The notes below the pieces were generated by a model. That model was not told the DNA's origin, did not search any database, and saw only the letters and a list, made by a program, of their open reading frames with translations. DNA of 64,000 nt, taken from NCBI RefSeq assembly GCF_002013915.1, contig NZ_MBTF01000023.1, forward strand, positions 531,444 to 595,443, written 5' to 3'. The position numbers and the translations under genes were made by a program. Below, in pieces: positions 41,297 to 49,402 of this stretch (positions are counted from its first letter, which is position 1; the number at the start of each line of letters is the position of its first letter). The stretch is from Mucilaginibacter pedocola (GTDB lineage Bacteria > Bacteroidota > Bacteroidia > Sphingobacteriales > Sphingobacteriaceae).

Positions 41297-42304
41297 TTAC
41301 GCCTCTACTGCCTGCCCGATCAGTTGTTTCGCTACCAAGTACTCGGCAATTTGCACGGCATTGGTTGCGGCGCCTTTGCGCAGGTTGTCTGACACGATCC
41401 AGCAGTTTAAAGTGTTCGGCTGGGTTTCGTCGCGGCGGATGCGGCCAACAAAAACATCGTCTTTGTCGTGTGCATCAAGCGGCATAGGGTATTTCAGGTT
41501 AGCAATATCATCGGTAACAATTACGCCCGGTGCTTTGCTCAGCAATTCTTTTACTTCGGCCAGGTCAAAATCGTTCTCGAACTCGATATTAACCGACTCC
41601 GAGTGGCCGCCCATTACCGGGATACGCACGGTAGTGGCAGTTACTTTAATGTTTTCATCGCCCATTATCTTAACGGTTTCTTTCACCATTTTCATTTCTT
41701 CTTTGGTGTAACCGTTCTCGGTAAATACATCTATTTGAGGTATTACGTTCAGGTCGATAGTATATGGGTAAGCCTTAACACCGTCGATACCTTTACGCTC
41801 GTTAAATAACTGGTCAACCGCTTTTACGCCGGTGCCGGTTACCGATTGGTAGGTAGAAACTACCACGCGTTTAATTTTATAAGCATCGTGCAGGGGCTTT
41901 AAGGCCACTACCATTTGTATGGTTGAGCAATTTGGGTTTGCTATGATCTTGTCATCAGCTGTCAACACATCGGCGTTCACTTCGGGCACTACCAGTTTCT
42001 TGGTAGGGTCCATACGCCAGGCCGATGAGTTATCAATTACCGTAACACCGGCTTCGGCAAACAAAGGGGCCTGCTCTAAAGAAGCACTGCCACCGGCGCT
42101 GAACAAAGCCACATCAGGCTTCTGCTTTATCGCATCCTCAACAGAAACCACCTTATACTGCTTACCCTTAAAAGTAATTTCTTTACCAATACTTTTTGCG
42201 GAAGCTACGGGGAATAATTCTGTAACGGGGAAGTTGCGTTCTGCCAGAACCTGCAACATTTTGGTGCCTACCAAACCGGTAGCACCTACTACTGCGACTT
42301 TCAT
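41297..42304 (-). CDS. asd: Aspartate-semialdehyde dehydrogenase
   Basis: Asd reduces aspartyl phosphate to aspartate semialdehyde for lysine (diaminopimelate), threonine and methionine. The 335-residue protein has the NADP-binding VVGATGLVGTKM at the N-terminus, the catalytic Cys in NPNCSTIQMV near residue 128 and the active-site His in MGGHSESVNIE (residue about 236). It stands alone in the window, with no lysC or dap genes nearby. Confidence 0.94.
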   Translation of the reverse strand: MKVAVVGATGLVGTKMLQVLAERNFPVTELFPVASAKSIGKEITFKGKQYKVVSVEDAIKQKPDVALFSAGGSASLEQAPLFAEAGVTVIDNSSAWRMDPTKKLVVPEVNADVLTADDKIIANPNCSTIQMVVALKPLHDAYKIKRVVVSTYQSVTGTGVKAVDQLFNERKGIDGVKAYPYTIDLNVIPQIDVFTENGYTKEEMKMVKETVKIMGDENIKVTATTVRIPVMGGHSESVNIEFENDFDLAEVKELLSKAPGVIVTDDIANLKYPMPLDAHDKDDVFVGRIRRDETQPNTLNCWIVSDNLRKGAATNAVQIAEYLVAKQLIGQAVEA

Positions 42305-42402
42305 TTTGTTGTTAAATAATTGAATAATAAAATTTGAACTCCAAATATGCGAAATTTTTGCCTTTGCGCCAATTAAGTCTACCAGTTTAGTATATAAAAA
42401 GG

Positions 42403-43392
42403 CTATTTGGATATCTTCATAACAAAACCGTAACGTTTCATGGGCGTTTTACCATCGGGGATTTGGTTGTATGCCCTGAAAAACACCATAGTGTTGTGCT
42501 TATTAATGTTTACCAAAACATTTCCTATGTTTTTTTGAATACTGTCGTTTTCTGCTTTTAACTTGACGGTATCGGTCAGCGGGATACTTGTGTAATAATT
42601 TATCATCGGGAAGATCCCTTCCGGTATTACCACTGGCTCTATACCAACAATTTTAGGAGCTGTGCTTATGGTTGATATTTCGAGAGGCAGTTTTGATCCC
42701 GCTTCTTTATATATCTTATCGCCAAACTCTTTCATTTCAGGGAGTTTAAAATACTCGAATATATTACTTGCGGGCGCCACCAATTGCCGGGCCAAATACA
42801 TCATGATCACGGCATCTGCAATATCACCATCGGCAAAATATTTTTCCGCTTTGCGGTACAGGCCTACAGCCGTATTTCCTTTTAGTTTATACTGGCCCGC
42901 ATACAAATTGTCTAATTTCCAATTATTGCCATATTTACTATAACCGCAGGTAACCAATATCTCTATATCATTGTAGTTGTATAAAAGCAGCGACCAATAA
43001 GTTTCTTTAGCAAAAACGGTGTAATTCAACTTATAGTCGTTATCTCCAGATACGCCTTTGAATATGCTCGAAACACCGCCAGTTGCGCTATTTGTACACA
43101 AATATTCATCAAGCAGGCTATAGTTGGTGGTAGTGATAATGGGTTGCAAAAAATCCACTATAGCCCCGGTTTTCCCGGCTGCGCGCTGTTTTAAACCATC
43201 AGAATATATCGACATGAGTTTAACAGAATCCCCCGATTTAAAGCAGGCCATCACCTGGTCGTTAAGTAACTTTATTTCCCTGCGCGATCTTTGATCGATA
43301 TGGTCATTCCAGTTTGCGCTTTGAACGGATACCTGGGCAATGCAACAAAAGTTGATGAATATTAGGCTGATAAGGGTTAGGATATATTTCAT
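42403..43392 (-). CDS. Secreted hypothetical protein
   Basis: The 329-residue protein has a signal peptide (MKYILTLISLIFINFCCIAQ). The mature part has no family I recognise. The middle is helical (GLYRKAEKYFADGDIADAVIMMYLARQLV read in parts), like a single TPR-type hairpin, and is followed by a beta-rich C-terminus. It is a single gene; the ATG is followed at once by the signal. No function is proposed. Confidence 0.6.
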   Translation of the reverse strand: MKYILTLISLIFINFCCIAQVSVQSANWNDHIDQRSRREIKLLNDQVMACFKSGDSVKLMSIYSDGLKQRAAGKTGAIVDFLQPIITTTNYSLLDEYLCTNSATGGVSSIFKGVSGDNDYKLNYTVFAKETYWSLLLYNYNDIEILVTCGYSKYGNNWKLDNLYAGQYKLKGNTAVGLYRKAEKYFADGDIADAVIMMYLARQLVAPASNIFEYFKLPEMKEFGDKIYKEAGSKLPLEISTISTAPKIVGIEPVVIPEGIFPMINYYTSIPLTDTVKLKAENDSIQKNIGNVLVNINKHNTMVFFRAYNQIPDGKTPMKRYGFVMKISK

Positions 43393-43476
43393 GTAATAAA
43401 TATATATCCTTTAAGCAATTTAGCATACTTTCTAAAACCTTTATTTGCAAAATTTAACTCATTTCGCCCAATTTCC

Positions 43477-43484
43477 TACCTTTG
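43477..43484 (+). promoter_or_regulatory. -7 element for the threonine dehydrogenase gene
   Basis: TACCTTTG, an exact TAnnTTTG match, lies 19 bases before the ATG at 43504. Confidence 0.5.
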
Positions 43485-43503
43485 CGCCCAAAGCTACATC
43501 TGC

Positions 43504-44454
43504 ATGAGTGAAAAGATTTTTGTGATAGGCGCCAATGGCCAAATTGGTACCGAATTGGTTACTGCATTGCGAGCCATACACGGTGCCGAGAACGTCATCG
43601 CCTCCGATATTAACAGCCCCAATTATGCACTGCGCAACAGCGGCCCTTTCGAGTTCGCTAATGTGCTGGATAAGGATAACCTGCATCACCTTTTCGATAA
43701 GCACCGCCCTACACAGGTATACTTGTTGGCGGCCATCCTATCGGCAGTAGGCGAGCAAAAACCCAAAATGGCCTGGGACCTTAACATGACCGGCCTTTTG
43801 CATATATTGGATTTTGCTGTAGAGTTTAAAACAGCCAAAGTTTTTTGGCCAAGTTCGATAGCCGTTTTCGGCCCGCACTCGCCGCAATACGATACGCCAC
43901 AATATTGCGTGATGGACCCTAACACCGTTTATGGTTTTAGCAAGTTGGCGGGCGAGCGCTGGTGCGAGTATTATTTTGCTAAATACGGGCTTGATGCACG
44001 CAGCCTGCGCTACCCCGGCCTGATAGGCTGGCGGGCGAACCCCGGTGGTGGCACAACTGATTATGCGGTGCACATCTTCCACGAGGCATTAAAACATGGC
44101 AGCTACCAAAGTTTTTTACAGGAAGGTACCGCTTTGCCCATGATGTATATGGACGACGCCATACGCGCTACCATATCATTAATGGATGCCCCGGCCGAAC
44201 AAATAAAGATACGCAGCAGTTATAACCTGGCGGGTATTAGTTTTAAACCCGAAGAATTGGCCGCAGAAATTAAAAAGCATTTACCTAATTTCGAAATTAG
44301 TTATGCCGATACGGATCCGCGTCAGGCAATTGCCGACAGCTGGCCAAAATCGATAGACGATAGCGCCGCTCAACAAGACTGGGGCTGGCAAATAGAGTAC
44401 GACCTGCCAAAAATGACGGCAGACATGCTCGAAAATTTGAAGAAGATAATTTAG
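43504..44454 (+). CDS. L-threonine 3-dehydrogenase, SDR (epimerase-like) type
   Basis: This 316-residue SDR protein fits the NAD-dependent L-threonine dehydrogenases that resemble GalE, as known from Flavobacterium. It has FVIGANGQIGTELV at the N-terminus, a Ser-x-x in PSSIAVFGPHSP, the catalytic YGFSKLAGERW, and LRYPGLIGWRANPGGGTTDYA (in parts), a stretch diagnostic of this threonine dehydrogenase group. It oxidises threonine to 2-amino-3-ketobutyrate. The kbl partner (glycine C-acetyltransferase) is not in the window. Confidence 0.85.
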   Translation: MSEKIFVIGANGQIGTELVTALRAIHGAENVIASDINSPNYALRNSGPFEFANVLDKDNLHHLFDKHRPTQVYLLAAILSAVGEQKPKMAWDLNMTGLLHILDFAVEFKTAKVFWPSSIAVFGPHSPQYDTPQYCVMDPNTVYGFSKLAGERWCEYYFAKYGLDARSLRYPGLIGWRANPGGGTTDYAVHIFHEALKHGSYQSFLQEGTALPMMYMDDAIRATISLMDAPAEQIKIRSSYNLAGISFKPEELAAEIKKHLPNFEISYADTDPRQAIADSWPKSIDDSAAQQDWGWQIEYDLPKMTADMLENLKKII

Positions 44455-44458
44455 GGTG

Positions 44459-44548
44459 GTCCATAGACGATAGTCCATGGCGAGGACCAATGATTATAGA
44501 ACTATAAATATATTAACTATCGACCATCGACCATGGTCTATGGACTTA
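44459..44548. repeat. Heptad word array with inverted arms, GTCCATA type
   Basis: Left arm units from 44459: GTCCATA, GACGATA, GTCCATG. Right arm units from 44516: ACTATCG, ACCATCG, ACCATGG, TCTATGG. The outer ten bases GTCCATAGAC recur perfectly inverted. It starts five bases after the threonine-dehydrogenase stop and ends before the YebC gene. Confidence 0.8.
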
Positions 44549-44555
44549 AAACACA

Positions 44556-45281
44556 ATGGGAAGAGCATTTGAATTCCGTAAGGAAAGGAAATTTAAGCGC
44601 TGGGCCAAAATGGCGGTTCAGTTCACACGTTTAGGTAAGGAAATTGTAATGGCGGTTAAAGCCGGTGGCGGCGACCCCAACTCCAATTCGCGCCTGCGTA
44701 CGGCAATCCAAAACTCTAAGGCAGTTAACATGCCAAAGGATAGGGTAGAAGCTGCTATTAAGCGCGCCGTTAGCCGTGATGAAAAAGATTACGAAGAACT
44801 GGTGTACGAAGGTTATGCACAGCATGGCGTGGCCATATTGGTAGAAACCGCTACTGATAATACCAACCGTACCGTAGCCAACGTGCGCAGCTACTTCACC
44901 AAATATGGCGGTACCCTGGGTAAAACCGGTTCGTTGGATTTTATATTCAGCCGTAAATCGGTTTTCACGTTCGACCCGGGCGACCGCGACCTTGAAGAAC
45001 TGGAGTTTGAATTGATAGATGCCGGTTTGGAAGACCTGTTTGTGGAGGCCGACGAAGAAGGAAAAGGAATTGCTGTGATACATGCAGCCTACGAAGATTT
45101 TGGCAAAATGCAGAAAGCATTGGAAGAATTGGGTATAGAAACCAAATCGGCCAAGTTGGAGCGCATAGCACAATCAAGCACCCAGGTTACCGAAGAGCAA
45201 GCCGCAGATGTACTAAAAATTGTTGACCGCTTAGAGGAAGACGACGACGTACAGGCCGTTTACCATAACATGGCGGAGTAA
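44556..45281 (+). CDS. YebC/PmpR (TACO1) family regulator
   Basis: The 241-residue protein is a YebC-family member: RAFEFRKERKFKRWAKMA with TRLGKEIVMAVKAGG at the start, NMPKDRVEAAIKRA and YEGYAQHGVAILVETATDN in domain I, and the C-terminal domain with EEDDDVQAVYHNMAE. Members act as transcription regulators or help translation of proline-rich stretches at the ribosome. No ruvC neighbour is present. Flanked on both sides by heptad word arrays. Confidence 0.92.
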   Translation: MGRAFEFRKERKFKRWAKMAVQFTRLGKEIVMAVKAGGGDPNSNSRLRTAIQNSKAVNMPKDRVEAAIKRAVSRDEKDYEELVYEGYAQHGVAILVETATDNTNRTVANVRSYFTKYGGTLGKTGSLDFIFSRKSVFTFDPGDRDLEELEFELIDAGLEDLFVEADEEGKGIAVIHAAYEDFGKMQKALEELGIETKSAKLERIAQSSTQVTEEQAADVLKIVDRLEEDDDVQAVYHNMAE

Positions 45282-45287
45282 TTCTAA

Positions 45288-45388
45288 ATTTCGGATTTTG
45301 AATTTTCGATTTCGGATGCAGCACCTACTGGTCATTGAAGGTTAATGAGTGTATGCTTCTGACTTTCGACTTCAAACTTTTGACTTAA
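45288..45388. repeat. Two different heptad word arrays between YebC and DUF2442 genes
   Basis: First array 45288-45315: ATTTCGG, ATTTTGA, ATTTTCG, ATTTCGG. Second array 45361-45388: GACTTTC, GACTTCA, AACTTTT, GACTTAA. The two are about 45 bases apart and use different words; they are not complementary to each other over a long stretch. Confidence 0.75.
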
Positions 45389-45392
45389 CAAT

Positions 45393-45608
45393 ATGCCACT
45401 AACCTCCACCCGCAAACAGGAAAAGAAAGTAAAGGTAACCTTTGCCAATGGTTTGCTATTTGTAGAGAAGGCAGATGGTAAACAGCAGGCTTTCCCGCTG
45501 GAATGGTTCCCGAAACTGATGAACGCTACCGACGAGGAGCGCGAAGACTGGGAACAAACCGACAAAGGCATCCGCTTTAATAAGCTGGACTTAAAAGTAG
45601 ATCTGTAG
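45393..45608 (+). CDS. DUF2442 domain protein
   Basis: A 71-residue protein with the compact DUF2442 pattern: KVTFANGLLFVEKADGKQ, then FPLEWFPKLMNATDEER and DWEQTDKGIRFNKLDLKVDL (in parts). Family members are often beside toxin-antitoxin genes or regulatory genes, and function is unknown. The stop codon TAG runs directly into an AATCAAG heptad array. Confidence 0.8.
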   Translation: MPLTSTRKQEKKVKVTFANGLLFVEKADGKQQAFPLEWFPKLMNATDEEREDWEQTDKGIRFNKLDLKVDL

Positions 45609-45671
45609 AATCAAGAGCCGGGAATCAAGAAAAAGAGTTCAGTCTTGTCTCTCGATTCTTGGCTCTTATAT
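45609..45671. repeat. Heptad word array with inverted arms, AATCAAG type
   Basis: Left arm from 45609: AATCAAG, AGCCGGG, AATCAAG. Right arm from 45644: CTTGTCT, CTCGATT, CTTGGCT, CTTATAT. The arms are imperfect reverse complements (AAGAGCC..GAATC pairs with GATTC..GGCTCTT). It fills the 73-base gap between the DUF2442 gene and the repeat-protein gene. Confidence 0.8.
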
Positions 45672-45681
45672 CTAACAAAAT

Positions 45682-46911
45682 ATGAGTTTCGAAGAGTTTT
45701 TTCAGAAAAAAAGGATCGATCTTACCAAACTGCAAACTGGTGAGCCGGCCCTGTTTTTTGAATTTAAGAACCACTTCGAACAAATGGGCGAAAAGAGTTT
45801 CGACCATACCAAAAAGTACTGGTTCAATAAACTAAGGTTGCTTTACCACCTGGCACCCGAGCAAAAGCCCGAGAAAGTTCACATAGAGAACCGCCTGGCC
45901 GAGCAAACCATAGTAGAAACACTAACGACGGAGGTTAAAGCTGAAAGCGCCGAAACTACCGATGCAGTTGCAAAACCCGCAGGTTTTAAACCAAGGTTTA
46001 GCCCTAAAATGGCCGCACCGAAACTTGAAGCAGAGGAGCCTAAAGCTGAAAGTGCAGAGCCAAAAGCCGAAGGGCCGGAAACTGCTGAACTATCGGTACC
46101 GAAGCCTTCCGGATTTAAGCCACGTTTTAATGCCAAAGCAATAGCACCTAAACCGGAAACAGAGCAAGCAGAAAGCATAGAGCCGAAGTCTGAAAGCCCG
46201 GAAGTTGCTGAGCCGTCCGCTTCAAAACCTGCGGGTTTCAAACCTCGTTTTAATGCCAAAACGATGGCACCAAAGCCTGCGGAGGAGCAAGCTGAAAGCG
46301 TAGGACCGAAAGCCGAAAGTCCGGAGTCAAAAGTTGAAAGCCCTGAAGTTGTAGAGCCATCTGCGCCAAAACCTGCTGGTTTCAAACCGCGTTTTAATGC
46401 CAAAACAATGGCACCGAAATCTGTGGATGGGAAAGCTGCGGAGTCAGAAACCAAAACTGTACCAACCAAACCGGCGACTGAAACCATCGATACACCCGCA
46501 GAAGAAGCACAGCAGAAACCTGTTGGTTTTAAGCCGAGGTTCAACATGAAGATGGTTGCGCCAAAACCTGCTACAGAAGAAGAGCAAACCAAAGCAGACA
46601 CTGCAGAACCAGTAGCGGAAGCTGCACCTGTTTCTAAATCTCCTGCTGAGCCGGAAACACCTGCTGCCGAAGCACCGCAGAAACCAGCCGGCTTCAAGCC
46701 CCGCTTCAACATGAAAATGGTTGCGCCCAAGCCTGCTGCTGAAGAAGAGCAACCTAAAGCAGATGCTGCAGAATCTGTAATCGAAGTCGCATCGGCCCCT
46801 GAAGTGCCTGCTGAGCCGGAAACACCTGCTGCCGAAGCGCCCCAAAAACCTGTTGGCTTTAAGCCACGCTTCAATGCGGCTAAAATGAAACCCAAACCGC
46901 CGCAGGAGTAA
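45682..46911 (+). CDS. Protein with seven GFKPRF repeats
   Basis: The 409-residue protein has an N-terminal compact helical domain (residues 1-65, rich in Phe, Lys and His; FEFKNHFEQMGEKSFDHTKKYW in parts). The rest is low-complexity and disordered: acidic Ala/Glu/Pro linkers separate seven copies of a basic motif KPxGFKPRFNxK, with GFKPRF starting at residues 101, 144, 185, 233, 282, 337 and 392. Each is followed by MxAPKP. The last two linkers are near-identical at DNA level, indicating recent repeat expansion. No signal peptide or membrane segment is present. A multivalent scaffold binding nucleic acid or a protein partner is possible. No known family. Confidence 0.7.
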   Translation: MSFEEFFQKKRIDLTKLQTGEPALFFEFKNHFEQMGEKSFDHTKKYWFNKLRLLYHLAPEQKPEKVHIENRLAEQTIVETLTTEVKAESAETTDAVAKPAGFKPRFSPKMAAPKLEAEEPKAESAEPKAEGPETAELSVPKPSGFKPRFNAKAIAPKPETEQAESIEPKSESPEVAEPSASKPAGFKPRFNAKTMAPKPAEEQAESVGPKAESPESKVESPEVVEPSAPKPAGFKPRFNAKTMAPKSVDGKAAESETKTVPTKPATETIDTPAEEAQQKPVGFKPRFNMKMVAPKPATEEEQTKADTAEPVAEAAPVSKSPAEPETPAAEAPQKPAGFKPRFNMKMVAPKPAAEEEQPKADAAESVIEVASAPEVPAEPETPAAEAPQKPVGFKPRFNAAKMKPKPPQE

Positions 46912-46944
46912 ATTTTATTTAACCATCCATAACACTCGAAATAT

Positions 46945-47346
46945 ATGGACCGCGAAGAATTGCTGAATCAACATGGCGAAGAGCCAAACAAAGCAAAAAA
47001 AGAAAGCCCCCTAATAAGCCTGGAACGTGACCTGAAGCTTTACAACGAAAGCATCCGCGAGGTTGCTGTTGAAATTATGCTCGAGGGCGTATCCCTTACC
47101 CCGATATTTGTTGCACATCAGCACGAACTGAAACTGGGCGAAGTAATCCTCGATCGCAACGAACTCAACACCGAGTGGAGTATCCATGCTTCCACCATCG
47201 AAGAGTTCATAGAAAAAGGTGTCATCAAAAAAGAGTTAAAAGAGCGCTTTTTAAATAGCTATAAAAACCCGCACGATTTTATGTGCCTTTTTGTGGTAGT
47301 ACCAGAGGGGGCCAACTTTGTGTATTACCCGTATGTGAAAGGGTAG
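46945..47346 (+). CDS. Conserved hypothetical protein
   Basis: The 133-residue cytoplasmic protein has a charged, Lys/Glu-rich start and an alpha/beta core (VAVEIMLEGVSLTPIFVAHQHE, then LGEVILDRNELNTEWSIHAS, in parts; C-terminal FMCLFVVVPEGANFVYYPYV). I do not recognise the fold. It lies 34 bases after the repeat-protein gene on the same strand, so they may share an mRNA. Confidence 0.6.
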   Translation: MDREELLNQHGEEPNKAKKESPLISLERDLKLYNESIREVAVEIMLEGVSLTPIFVAHQHELKLGEVILDRNELNTEWSIHASTIEEFIEKGVIKKELKERFLNSYKNPHDFMCLFVVVPEGANFVYYPYVKG

Positions 47347-47404
47347 ATGATTTTTACTAAATTGCCTTACATTGCAGGCGTAACTAGCTTCTTTTCAATT
47401 AATA

Positions 47405-47782
47405 ATGTGTGGTAACTGTTTTACATCAGAGATATATGAATTCCATACCTATTTTGATTTTGAAGAGTTTGATAAAATCCTCGGCCAAAAAATCGAACAA
47501 AATTACCTCGTAAGCATTTGGGACAGTACAAATCAATACAGCTACAATGATTTGGTTAAATCGAATGTTCCGTATGCCGATAATATTTATAAATGCAATG
47601 CTTGTAACGAAACATGGGCTTTATCTACTCCTGAAAACGCTCGTCGTGGCTATTTTTTACCGGTAGATGAGGCATCTGATCTGGAAACAGAATTGGCAAA
47701 GAGAGATAAGAAAACTTCTCGTGGTTGTATTGCAATAATAATAGTCATTGTGATTATCTTAATTGCCGCTATTGTTAATTAG
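47405..47782 (+). CDS. Putative zinc-ribbon, tail-anchored protein
   Basis: A 125-residue protein with an N-terminal CGNC and an internal CNACNETW, which together could make a four-Cys zinc site, and a C-terminal hydrophobic segment (about residues 107-124, CIAIIIVIVIILIAAIV). It would be anchored by its tail in the membrane with the zinc domain in the cytoplasm. The ATG at 47405 is the obvious start. The family is not known to me. Confidence 0.55.
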   Translation: MCGNCFTSEIYEFHTYFDFEEFDKILGQKIEQNYLVSIWDSTNQYSYNDLVKSNVPYADNIYKCNACNETWALSTPENARRGYFLPVDEASDLETELAKRDKKTSRGCIAIIIVIVIILIAAIVN

Positions 47783-47844
47783 TCGGTTTCTTGAAGTTTC
47801 GTTTTGAAAATTTAGGATATATTTGGAACGTATTAACGATTGCC

Positions 47845-48354
47845 ATGCCCGATAGAAAGATCCTTATATTAAACAGTAAGCAAATACAGCAGAAGATAGA
47901 CCGTATAGCTTACCAGATACTGGAAGACAATTTCGACGAAACAGAGATACTGATAGCCGGCATCCTGCCACGCGGTAACCATGTGGCCGAAAGGTTGAAG
48001 GCTGTGCTTGATAACATCGCTCCCTTTAGTACCCGACTGATCACTATCGAACTGGAAAAAGAAAGTACCAGTTTAAGCGCCCGCGTAAACTTCGAGGTAG
48101 AAGAATGCAGCAATAAAGTTATCGTACTGGTTGATGATGTACTTAACAGCGGCAAAACTTTGGCTTATGGCTTTGGTGTATTCCTGGATGTTCCCCTTAA
48201 AAAACTGCGTACCGTAGTGCTGGTAGACCGTAACCACAAAAGCTTCCCCGTTGCTACCGATTATGCCGGCGTAGCCCTTTCCACCGTGATCAAAGAGCAT
48301 GTGAACGTTGTGCTTGATGTTGAGGGTGAAGAGGATGCGGTTTATTTGGTGTAG
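47845..48354 (+). CDS. Phosphoribosyltransferase (PyrR-like)
   Basis: The 169-residue protein is a type I phosphoribosyltransferase: the PRPP loop is VIVLVDDVLNSGKT, near residue 109, and IAGILPRGNHVAERL forms the N-terminal binding loop. It resembles PyrR in length and layout, but is not near pyr genes, and the RNA-binding role cannot be claimed. I chose ATG 47845 because residues upstream do not fit the family. Confidence 0.8.
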   Translation: MPDRKILILNSKQIQQKIDRIAYQILEDNFDETEILIAGILPRGNHVAERLKAVLDNIAPFSTRLITIELEKESTSLSARVNFEVEECSNKVIVLVDDVLNSGKTLAYGFGVFLDVPLKKLRTVVLVDRNHKSFPVATDYAGVALSTVIKEHVNVVLDVEGEEDAVYLV

Positions 48355-48371
48355 AATAGTTAAATTTGTGT

Positions 48372-48608
48372 ATGTCAGCAGCTGAAGTACAAGAAACCAA
48401 AACAAGTTTGATAGCCTGGATAGAGCAGCTATCAGATTTGGAAATGCTTTCTATGTTAGAGGGCGTTAAAGACTTAACTACTCATAAAGATTGGTGGAAC
48501 GATTTGAGTAGCGCTCAAAGGGACAGGCTTACAAAAAGCCTCGATAACGCAAAAAAGGGCAAAACGGTTTCTTCTGAGGAGTTTTGGAAGCGTTTAAAAA
48601 ATGTCTGA
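48372..48608 (+). CDS. Putative antitoxin of a RelE/ParE pair
   Basis: The 78-residue protein is all-helical and charged (SLIAWIEQLSDLEMLSMLEGVKD, with the C-terminal VSSEEFWKRLKN, in parts), as is typical of small addiction-module antitoxins in Bacteroidota. Its end overlaps the toxin gene by eight bases. No clear ribbon-helix-helix or helix-turn-helix domain is visible. Confidence 0.7.
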   Translation: MSAAEVQETKTSLIAWIEQLSDLEMLSMLEGVKDLTTHKDWWNDLSSAQRDRLTKSLDNAKKGKTVSSEEFWKRLKNV

Positions 48609-48903
48609 CGAACTATTCGAGGTACGTTACTCCGACGAAGCCATTGAAGACTCAATAAACATCAGTGATTTTATTTTGCTGAATTTCACGGAAAGGGAAG
48701 TCCGAAATTTTCATATACTCATTGAACGTTTTGAGAAAGTTGTTGCATCTTTTCCCTTAATGTTTCCCAAAAGTGAGTTAAATAGCGAGATTCATCGAGC
48801 TGTACTCAGTAAGCCACTCTCTGTGTTTTATGCAGTGGCCGATAATGTTGTTCTCGTGATCGGTATGGTTGATAATAGAGTCGACTATACTAAATGGCCT
48901 TAA
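48601..48903 (+). CDS. RelE/ParE-family toxin
   Basis: The 100-residue protein has the small beta-sheet fold of RelE/ParE toxins: EVRYSDEAIEDSINISDFI at the start, FPLMFPKSELNSEIHRAVLSKPLSVFYAVADNVVLVIGMVDNR (in parts) at the end. The FYAVADNVVLVIGMVDNR strand pair is typical of ParE. It probably acts on gyrase or on mRNA at the ribosome; which one cannot be told. It overlaps aroK on the other strand by 14 bases, so the genes converge. Confidence 0.78.
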   Translation: MSDELFEVRYSDEAIEDSINISDFILLNFTEREVRNFHILIERFEKVVASFPLMFPKSELNSEIHRAVLSKPLSVFYAVADNVVLVIGMVDNRVDYTKWP

Positions 48904-49402
48904 GCCCCACAATCTCCACCAATTTCTCTACACTCATATCAATACCATCAACATAGTGCGTTGCCTTTAAATAAAAGCCTTCGCGCTCGGCCAGTTTGTG
49001 TTCAATGAATGCAACCAGTTCGTCGCCTTTTTTGCCTTGGAGTACCGGGCGTGGGGTTTTGGCGTTCTCTAAACGCGAGGCGAGGCCTTTTGGCGATAGC
49101 TGTATGTAAAGCGTTTCGCCATGGGCGTTCATCCAATCCATATTGTCGAAAAAGCAAGGCAGCCCGCCACCCGTAGATACGATGACATTTTCAGGGTATT
49201 CCGTTTCTTTCAACACTTGCGATTCCAGTTTACGGAAGGCATCTTCGCCATGCGATGCAAAATATTCGGCAATCGTCATGCCTACCTGTGCTTCCAGTGC
49301 GTGGTCAAGGTCTATAAAATCATACCCTAAACCTGCTGCCAGTTTTTTGCCCCAACTGGTTTTGCCGCAGCCCATAAATCCTACTATATATAAACGGCTC
49401 AT
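48890..49402 (-). CDS. aroK: Shikimate kinase
   Basis: AroK phosphorylates shikimate in aromatic amino-acid synthesis. The 170-residue length is usual. Walker A is GFMGCGKTS near residue 8; DLDHALE carries the shikimate-binding Asp; RKLESQVL and STGGGLPC are conserved. I chose ATG 49402, which overlaps the stop of a small upstream membrane gene by ATGA. It is last in a minus-strand operon with DUF1599, DoxX/Trx and membrane genes. Confidence 0.93.
   Translation of the reverse strand: MSRLYIVGFMGCGKTSWGKKLAAGLGYDFIDLDHALEAQVGMTIAEYFASHGEDAFRKLESQVLKETEYPENVIVSTGGGLPCFFDNMDWMNAHGETLYIQLSPKGLASRLENAKTPRPVLQGKKGDELVAFIEHKLAEREGFYLKATHYVDGIDMSVEKLVEIVGLKAI

Noticed and set aside
41164..41711. Plus-strand frames overlapping the repeat at 41228 and asd
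   Set aside because: They lie over a mobile repeat and antisense to asd, with no motif.
45879..46895. Long open frame (338 codons) on the minus strand opposite the GFKPRF-repeat gene
   Set aside because: It mirrors the codon bias and repeats of the plus-strand gene, has Gly/Ala/Ser low complexity, and no family motifs.
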